From assembly GCA_032622095.1 (NCBI GenBank), contig CP136064.1, forward strand, positions 172,060,310 to 172,124,309: 64,000 nucleotides of DNA, in the 5' to 3' direction. Positions 58,501 through 64,000 of the stretch are shown here, one piece after another; position 1 is the first letter of the stretch; each line of letters starts with the position of its first letter. The position numbers and the translations under genes are program-made. The notes beneath the pieces are model-generated. The model had not been told where the DNA came from. It did not search any database and saw nothing but the letters and a program-made list of their open reading frames with translations. The stretch is from Siphonodentalium dalli (lineage: Eukaryota; Mollusca; Scaphopoda; Gadilida; Siphonodentaliidae).

Positions 58501-61500
58501 AGCTCATTCTGCCGACTATTCAGATTTGCCATCCCTTTCTTGATATGTAACCTCTGGTCCATCGCTAGCCCAGGTTTCTTCATTTCCACCATCACCTCCA
58601 TTCTTTGTTTTTGATGGATATTTTTTATTTTTGTCAGCAAATTCTGTAATTCTTCCAAATATTTTGTAAACTTCTTGCCTAGAAATAACAGAAGAAAAAT
58701 GAAACAGGTGAAATGGATGTAAAAGTTGCATTTCTCTATAGTTATTACCCCCACCCCAAGCATTTGTGCCAATCAACTGACATATTAGTACAGCTTGCTG
58801 TCAAATTTATCACGATCGGTCTTATCTTCCCTTCTATAACTCGGCTGGAGTCTGAATTTGACACAGTAAATTGTAAATGACACAATGTTCTGTCATATTT
58901 TAGCTGAAAGACATGTTGTCCACAGTTGTCACAAAATATTTTGGAATAGATCTCTGCAATTAACAATACATCTATCCTGTCTGATCTAGTTTCATATGAT
59001 AAATATCAAAATGATTATAGATTTAGGATATTCTTATTTATATTCTCCACTCTCTGGTGGTAACTTTTATAAAATTGGATCATGTTTGTCCTATCGAAAT
59101 ACAAGGGGACCTTGTAGAAAAAATATTTATAAAATATACCTTATATATACATATCCAAAGGGATGACATTAGGCGGTACCGAAAATCACGGTACAAGCCG
59201 GTACCACTGAATTTCTGACCGATTATGGTCAGGTAAAAAATGGTATTGTCTCGTATATTTTTTATTCCAAAAGTGATAGAAATCCTCCTTACCATTTCCA
59301 ATGCAGTGGAATGTCGATATAAACGTTTTGTATCCTTTGAAATGATAGAATTTCTTTGTGGCAAACCACCGGCATGACCTGGTATCGCTATTAATCGTTG
59401 GAAAATGTGACCCTATTTCTCATTGGTAAATATTTATGGAAAGTTAATAATACTGGGATGGAAATTCACACCCTGAAACTGTTTATAGATTGTCACACAA
59501 ACGCAATCATGTGTACACATTCTAAAGTGAAGAAAAATGCCCAATAACTTCACCTTAAAGAATTCCTGCCACTGTGTCATGGTAAACAGCCTTATTTACT
59601 ATAACTTTACTATTAATTAAGAAATGGATGAGCTTCTAGATCTGTTGATTTCTTTTAGTGATATTTACTTGCTGTGAATTACATACCAGATGCCATTGAC
59701 ACGATTTACTATTTACTATGACGCCGATAACGACACTGTGACAAGAAACCACAGCATCCTTGATTGGTCCATGTTTTCCACTGACAATTAATGTGGCTTT
59801 GTATACGAATAAACTGTTGGATAAAAAAAAAATATGTATATTCAGTGTGACAATATGCCGTAGGTCCCCCGTTTGTGGAGTCACGAGAATTCACATAGAT
59901 CGCTTAAATTGGTGAAAGAGATAACTTTAAAGGAAGGTGTATATTTGTCAACTGAGACACATTTTAAACAAATAAAGACACGAGAATCGACAATTGTGGC
60001 TTGTTCTGTAAATTATATCTGCAATAACTCCGCTATTATTTGCGGATCTCCACAGAGGGATCCCTGCAAACGGACAACTACTGCAAATTGGATATTAAAT
60101 ATCGAACAATTGTCAGATTCCTTATGTTGTTTTACATTTTTGGTTTAAACATAATTTAGAGAACATTTCGTATTTACAGAAAATGGTAGGTGTCATTTGG
60201 CGTATGTTGATCGGTGCGATTTGATATTTCTCAAAACTACTTGGTATGAATCGATGTATTTTTGAAAATTTGGATGTGATCAGTATCTTCTTACTGTTGC
60301 TATAGTTGCAATCAAAATTTAACATTAAACCCTATGGAGAATCTAGTAAATGGCGCCATTTTGCATATGATGATATACTCAAATTGAAATTGCTGAAAAA
60401 TACTAAGTATGAAACTCAAACGTAGTTTGAAAAATTTGGATTTGATCATATGATTCTCGCTGGCTACAGTTGTATATTTAGCTCAAACGTTATTTATTGG
60501 CAATCATGTGCTACTATATATATGAAGATAAACACTCGCTTTTGACCCACTGTAGCTATCAGCTACATAATAGATGCAATAGACGATATTGTTATGCCTC
60601 AAGATACAGTACTTGGCAAAAGTATGTGCCAAATGGTTTTGTAATGTCGCCGATAATATGCAGTCTGTTGAGTCTAACAAAAACATTCTCAACAAGACTG
60701 AAGTTTCACAATGTGACTACATGTTAAATTATTTTTGTATTGATACTTGTGGTCAACTGACAAGTGCTTGCAGCCACAATGTAGATCGTAACGGGCTGTA
60801 ATGTCCCAAATACACAGGTAGATAGATGTTAATCGTTTATAGTCATTGACTCCATCATTGTCATCGGCTCCAGTGTTGAAATTTATTATATAAAAGAGGA
60901 TGCCCTTATTTTCTAAAATTTAATTTTGATAACCATTGTGAAATTTGTGTTTATTGAATAAAAAAACCATGTGTCACATTTGGGTTGGGCTTTTCTCTGC
61001 CTTGATAATGTGTAAATGATGTTAAGCAAGATCGAGCATGGCCATAGTGGTATAATATCTCGTTGGCTTGTTTCAAATTGGATTTGATAAAGATTCAATA
61101 CTTGGAGTTATCATTTGAATACCAAAAAAATAAAATATCTAAGTAAAAAAAGGCCCATAACTAAAGTTATCATTGGGGAACAAAATATGAAGTGATAGAT
61201 GGATATACAGACCAAAAACATAATACGTCCCATTTTAAAAATTGGCTGAACACACAAGGGGCAGGAATCTTTTATTATGGATAATTATATAATTCTTGGG
61301 AATCCTGTGGCTGAACACTATATATGGTGTATACCTTTGGTTTCTGAAAGAATTTGCTCGCCATTCTCCTCAAGCTGCCTGTCCAGCTTCTCGTAAACCT
61401 CCTTGATTTTCTTCATGGCATATCTCTCTTTCAGCATTATCTACAAAGAGTGAAATTGAGGTCATACATAGTGATCGAGCCACTAAATATATATCATATT

Positions 61501-63195
61501 TTATAGCATTATAGGAAGAAGCCTATATATACATAAAGTTACAGTAATGCCATAAATAATCGATTCAGTGAGAGCTTTCCGATGAATTGCAACAAGCCAT
61601 ATTTCCAACTAAATCCTGAAAATTTACCCATAATTTAGGGCATTACTGAATTTGGTTGGTTAACAAGTGCACTGCACATATTATCTCCCCACAAAGGTGG
61701 CTTTTCACTGAGGTTTATTAATTTTCTGATGTGGCTAAATTAATTTGATTCACATTTATTCTAAGATGACGAATATACAGGGATGGGCATATTTTACACT
61801 CTAAGAACCATAACTTCAGGTAAAAATTAATGGACAGAATATGTTACTCATGGATATTTTTCCCTTCATGCTGCCTCATGAGCATACAGTAGATCATTCA
61901 AACATGACCTATGATGACTACAATCCAGAGATCCAAAGTTGGCACATATGAATTTTCACTTTTCATACTTAACCCTTTACCCAACAAACCAGCCAAAACC
62001 GGCCAAATAAAGCTTCAACAGCCTAAAATATCTTCGGTCTGTCTCAATAAAACCATACAAATATGGATATCATTGGAACCGGCTCATTGACCACATTGTG
62101 ATGGTTATAGTTATACCCTGTGCCAATGCATTCTCTTATATATGCGAGTCGACCATAGGTCGCCTCGCATATATAAGAGAATGCATTGGCCTAAAACAAA
62201 TCTTTTTTTAACACTTTTTACCATTTTTTCTTACATTCTTTAACAATTTTATAATTTTTAATGTGTTAAGCCAATGCATTCTCTTATATATGCGAGGCGA
62301 CCTATGGTCGACTCGCATATATAAGAGAATGCATTGGCACAGGGCCCTTCTGTTGGGTAAAGGGTTAAGTCCCATAACTAAAAAAAAATGAATGGGGGAA
62401 ACATAGTACTCTATGTCAATAACCTTTTTCTCATGGTGGTACATCAGCATTCCAAAAATCACATTCCAACCACATATAACTGAGTTATAGAGCTTCAAAG
62501 TTTGGATGAACGGATAGACGATGAATAGACGGACAGGATGGTACGTTGATGGTTAGCCCCTGCTTTTATTTTTCATCTATGCAGCTCTCTTAAATCAGAT
62601 TGTTTCGCTTTGGCATGCAATTTGCTATGGCAACCCTTTGCCGTGGCCTAGTTTGCTCCAGTATTGAGGGCTAGCTGTCATAATGTATGAGGTTATTCGT
62701 TGACAGTTGGATTTGAGATTTATTAACTATGTTGAACAAGATTATTCACTGTGGACATCTAAACACACCTGAAGAGTGTTTCACAACATCTTTAATATTG
62801 ATAGGTTTGCAAGAACCTGTCATAATAAGCCAATGGTCTCTATGAATTATGCTCATGTATAGTAATGCCCTAAATAATCGACTCCTTAACCACAGCAGAA
62901 TTATGGGTAATTTTTCATAATCCTGCTGTGGATAAGGAGTCGATTATTATGGGCATTACTGTAAACATGGTAATAACTACATGTACCTGTTTAGTTGAAA
63001 CCTTATTGATCCTCGATAAACCAAGGTTATCTGGAGATCCTGCTGATTGGGAATCTGTGAAATGCGAATCATGCGATGCTGTTTTCGTCTGACAAGTTTT
63101 ATCACACGATTTTGATTCACTGACACACAGCCTCTTCAAACTTCCTGCACAAGGTTTTGCATGTTCTCGAGTTGTCTTATTATTCTTTGTCTGGT
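45680..63195 (-). CDS. ANKRD31: RAMA-domain protein, ANKRD31-like (8 coding exons, 5' part outside window)
   Basis: Exons in transcript order: 63195-62987, 61440-61335, 58678-57699, 52316-52105, 51670-51255, 50008-49820, 47436-47299, 46570-45680 (3141 nt, stop TAG). All introns are GT-AG. Phases agree except into 52316-52105. Seen: a Lys/Glu-rich coiled-coil stretch over exons 2-3, long Ser/Asn/Lys-rich disordered regions, then LVEENVIYPGKSVLSVNLKG, TYKANLLKNGSVGTDNG and TAISRWKNVS with VCYQGVPLRDVI. This order (starting helix, basic strand, gap, Trp-containing helix, final strand) is that of the RAMA fold. The family best fitting 'coiled coil + disorder + C-terminal RAMA + short conserved tail' is ANKRD31, which in mouse binds REC114 and helps place meiotic DNA breaks. 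Ankyrin repeats would be upstream of 63195, outside the window. MPND and other RAMA proteins are alternatives. The domain call is firmer than the orthology. Confidence 0.6.
47299..47436 (-). CDS. ANKRD31-like exon 7 (RAMA core)
   Basis: Forty-six codons, phase 0: GATYKANLLKNGSVGTDNGD and then WFTAISRWKNVSTANVYQK. It holds the 'Y-K-A-x-L-L-x-x-G-x-(V/I)' strand pair and the Trp-rich second half of RAMA. Acceptor TTCTAG, donor GTAAGG. Confidence 0.88.
47539..48067 (+). repeat. ~260-bp tandem duplication
   Basis: CCATGATCTGCTGCATTTCC starts copies at 47539 and 47809. They differ by two substitutions and a ~14-base deletion. Just upstream (transcript sense) of ANKRD31-like exon 7, in its intron. 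Confidence 0.9.
48000..48106. repeat. Palindrome at end of the tandem duplication
   Basis: TCTGAATAACGAATTTAAAC pairs with GTTTAAATTCATTATTCAGA. GATTGGC and GCCAATC lie inside. Confidence 0.8.
48565..49022. repeat. MITE with ~65-bp terminal inverted repeats
   Basis: Left CACGTTGGGGAATCACATGG; right CCATGTGACTCCCCAACGTG. One arm has a ~13-base extra stretch. In the intron between exons 6 and 7. Confidence 0.82.
49078..49415. mobile_element. Family C composite element
   Basis: A left hairpin (GGTCCCCAGAGGGTAG) and a right half (CAGAAAAAGGTCCCCAGAGT) flank ~230 bases shared with 54330-54700 (CTATGGGAGACCTAGG, GATACTTCCCAGAAGATGAA). Confidence 0.75.
49460..49638. mobile_element. Family A MITE
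   Basis: Ends CAGTAATTCTCTAAGTAATC and GCATTACT. ~30 bases are missing from one arm. In the intron between ANKRD31-like exons 6 and 7. Confidence 0.85.
49820..50008 (-). CDS. ANKRD31-like exon 6 (start of RAMA domain)
   Basis: Sixty-three codons, phase 0. The C-terminal third, SVKSLVEENVIYPGKSVLSV, is the opening of a RAMA domain: 'L-(I/V)-E-x-x-(I/V)-(I/L)-x-P-G-x-x-V-L'. Donor GTGAGT directly after NLK. Confidence 0.85.
51255..51670 (-). CDS. ANKRD31-like exon 5 (disordered)
   Basis: 416 nt. Enters with AA completing a Glu codon, reads NMFNTDNPQIPDRGNTYMSP onward and leaves in phase 0 at NNVEK|GTGGGT. Ser/Thr/Lys-rich with no identified domain. The tract KSGFSISTSTIASGSKTRS is low complexity. 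Confidence 0.78.
52105..52316 (-). CDS. ANKRD31-like exon 4 with frame conflict
   Basis: Bounded by TTTCAG and G|GTTGGT. The exon is 212 nt. Its upstream neighbour ends in phase 0 and its downstream neighbour needs one carried base, so 3n+1 is expected. Read from its first base it gives an acidic stretch RCKYDDIIDIEDEFIDPGR, then meets TGA at 52160-52158. Read back from its 3' end it is open throughout (FQQLAASDQKMSKGPIPDVN onward). Explanations: one extra base near 52260 (assembly error or true frameshift), or an unseen exon of 3n+2 between 52317 and 57698. I favour the indel because both half-frames look coding and switch near the same place. Confidence 0.6.
52391..52502. repeat. Family E fragment (inverted repeat)
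   Basis: AGATAATAAGTTCAACAAATG pairs with GTTGAAATTATTATCTGAAT; continues GGGGACTACTCGTCGATGAG. In the intron upstream of ANKRD31-like exon 4. Confidence 0.7.
53330..54250 (-). repeat. Family G repeats, two tandem copies
   Basis: Each holds GAACAAATCTGAATATGA-like, TTATGGCCCTGGC and a GGATGGACAGA run. The first ends TTCGTCTCAGGTGAGCTCA. In the intron between ANKRD31-like exons 3 and 4. Confidence 0.65.
54330..54700. mobile_element. Family C composite element
   Basis: Same order as 49078-49415, with hairpins at both ends (TGAGGTCCCAAAAGGGTGAA; CTCTGGGAACCTCATTCT). Confidence 0.72.
55130..55250. repeat. AT low-complexity tract
   Basis: ATTTTATTTAAATAAAAAAT and similar, apparently inserted within a family G copy. 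Confidence 0.7.
55250..55648 (-). repeat. Family G repeat
   Basis: TTTGACCCAGTGACCTCATT at left and GACGGACGGACGGACAGATG, ACTTCGTCTCAGGTGAGCTA at right. Confidence 0.7.
55808..56643 (-). repeat. Family F repeat with internal units
   Basis: AACATCCATACCAAATTT and AGATATCTGCTC-type units repeated about four times. Ends ACCCCATTCTATTCGAAGTG. Confidence 0.72.
57055..57545. repeat. ~490-bp palindrome built from family I
   Basis: Left arm holds GGAACCCACCCATCAAAGCC, right arm GCTTTGATGGGTGAGTTCCT. Inside, GATGGATAACTCTAAAAT (57198) mirrors TTTTAGAGTTATCCATC (57322). About 150 bases downstream of exon 3 in transcript sense. Confidence 0.8.
57699..58678 (-). CDS. ANKRD31-like exon 3 (coiled coil, then disordered region)
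   Basis: 980 nt, the longest exon. It starts KKFTKYLEELQNLLTKIKNI, a continuing coiled coil, up to about residue 75 (HRQMGQTIKQLL). The rest is Ser/Thr/Asn/Pro-rich with no globular motif seen (for example FSQDSAFSQVMPNVTLNSPQ). It ends SSERSPK in phase 0 at donor GTTAGT. Confidence 0.8.
58679..61334. other. Intron between ANKRD31-like exons 2 and 3
   Basis: 2.66 kb. No exon or defined mobile element seen. Two weakly related stretches (60170-60310 and 60340-60480) share AAATTTGGAT(G/T)TGATCA. Confidence 0.5.
61335..61440 (-). CDS. ANKRD31-like exon 2 (coiled coil)
   Basis: Thirty-five codons plus one base, phase 0 in, encoding IMLKERYAMKKIKEVYEKLD and then RQLEENGEQILSETK. The heptad-like hydrophobic spacing and high charge predict a coiled coil continuing into the next exon. 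Not preceded by an ATG of its own. Confidence 0.75.
61542..61648. mobile_element. Family A MITE, internally deleted
   Basis: 107 bp; most of the left arm is lost. Located ~100 bases upstream (transcript sense) of ANKRD31-like exon 2. Confidence 0.82.
61973..62364. mobile_element. TTAA-flanked element with two family B hairpins
   Basis: 392 bp with 14-base TIRs CCCTTTACCCAACA / TGTTGGGTAAAGGG and TTAA at 61969-61972 and 62365-62368. Hairpins 62121-62191 and 62271-62340, each near-perfect. Confidence 0.9.
62860..62961. mobile_element. Family A MITE, short form
   Basis: 102 bp palindrome lacking the centre. TA-flanked, 25 bases from the donor of ANKRD31-like exon 1. Confidence 0.85.
62987..63195 (-). 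CDS. ANKRD31-like exon 1 in window
   Basis: Enters with two bases completing a split codon and reads QTKNNKTTREHAKPCAGSLK onward to LSRINKVSTKQ; leaves in phase 0. Hydrophilic, Ser/Lys/Cys-rich, no recognised domain. Acceptor AG and donor GTACAT flank it on the - strand. The preceding exon is outside the window. Confidence 0.7.
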
Positions 63196-63233
63196 CTAAA
63201 ATGTATTAAAATGTGGAAATTTCAATATATTAT

Positions 63234-63590
63234 AGTGTGTCTAACATTTGCAGAATGAGGTCCCCAGAGGGTGAATTAGTGATGCTACTCTGCACAGTGG
63301 GCTAGCATCACCAAACTCACCCTCTGGGATATCATTCTACTTAGGCCTCATCTTCTGGGAATGTGTCTATATATAGTCTCCAAGTCTCAAATAAACAATG
63401 TTTACTTTATTCCTTTTGTTCAGTTTCTATATTCCCTCATTTGTGGAAGATAACAGGCATCTGATCCTATGTTTCCCATAGCAGTTGGGGCCGAAGCAGA
63501 AGGGGGTGAGTATGGTGTATCAGGTACCGTAACTGAATTCACCCTCTGGGGACCTCATTCTGAAGATGTCAGACCCACAATATTTAAGGC
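63234..63590. mobile_element. Family C composite element
   Basis: TGCAGAATGAGGTCCCCAGA opens a hairpin to 63345; CACCCTCTGGGGACCTCATT closes at ~63570, followed by GTCAGACCC. In the intron 5' of ANKRD31-like exon 1. Confidence 0.78.
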
Positions 63591-64000
63591 TTGCATGGTA
63601 CTATAGTGCATGCTTTTCAGAACACCTGAATTTTGTCTCTTTTGTAAATACTATAATGTAATATGATAATATGCAAGGCATATATAGAACGACCCCGGCA
63701 TAATAGTAAGAAGACGGAAAATGCAAAGGATCATGCAAATAGTCGTGGAACTATATGCACATATATTAGGCCTAAACGCATGTCAGCGACGCGAATGCTT
63801 GATTATTAGTGTAGATCGTTTTGGATGCCAGTGGACTTCGATAATTATATATGCCTTAATATAGCCTATTGGCCTTTGATAATAAAAGCCTCTATATTGT
63901 AATGTATATAGTGAATGCTATGGACTACAATGTACGTCGCTGCGATTAAGCGAAGACGACACGACACATTCAGTCATGTCTGGATTCTGGCCCGCAGAGA
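63591..64000. other. Right edge, nothing recognised
   Basis: No exon on the - strand could be joined to 63195, so the next exon of the ANKRD31-like gene lies beyond 64000. Confidence 0.45.

Noticed and set aside
1-64000. tRNA, rRNA or known snRNA genes
   Set aside because: I looked for A/B-box and rRNA-like sequence by eye and found none convincing; a covariance search would be decisive.

Overview
This is AT-rich, intron-rich, repeat-dense animal genomic DNA. Both genes are split by GT-AG introns, there is no operon structure, and most of the sequence is mobile-element debris. The gene families and the repeat style (short palindromic MITEs, a non-LTR retrotransposon end, a DIRS-like element) suggest a marine invertebrate, perhaps a lophotrochozoan, amphioxus or echinoderm. 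I cannot name the species from sequence alone.

Two host genes converge. (1) On the + strand, twelve coding exons between 12261 and 39012 join in phase. They encode about 384 residues of an AGC-type protein kinase that matches RSKR (ribosomal protein S6 kinase-related, SgK494). The stop codon is present; the N-terminal exon(s) were not found. (2) On the - strand, eight coding exons from 63195 down to 45680 encode the C-terminal ~1045 residues of a protein with a coiled-coil segment, long Ser/Lys-rich low-complexity stretches and a RAMA domain split over three exons. This layout best fits ANKRD31, a meiotic protein; its ankyrin repeats would lie beyond 64000. One exon (52105..52316) does not keep frame with its upstream neighbour. 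The 39-45.7 kb interval separates the two 3' ends.

The first 12 kb, upstream of the known RSKR exons, is almost entirely repeats: an RTE/SINE-like element (4.06-4.86 kb), a composite inverted structure (5.7-8.97 kb) holding a Cys-rich small ORF and a 5'-truncated non-LTR retrotransposon ORF, and an irregular tandem array (9.9-11.7 kb) with long G and C runs.

The introns are dominated by non-autonomous elements. A TA-flanked fold-back MITE has eight copies. A TTAA-flanked, piggyBac-like group has many members, some nested within each other, with uninterrupted sister copies that prove the insertions. The outstanding structure is in the 8.4 kb RSKR intron 8: a ~5.1 kb element at 26158..31279 with ~130 bp inverted terminal repeats and an internal region that is the reverse complement of its own joined ends. 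That is the diagnostic architecture of DIRS-type tyrosine-recombinase retrotransposons, yet this copy has no intact coding capacity.
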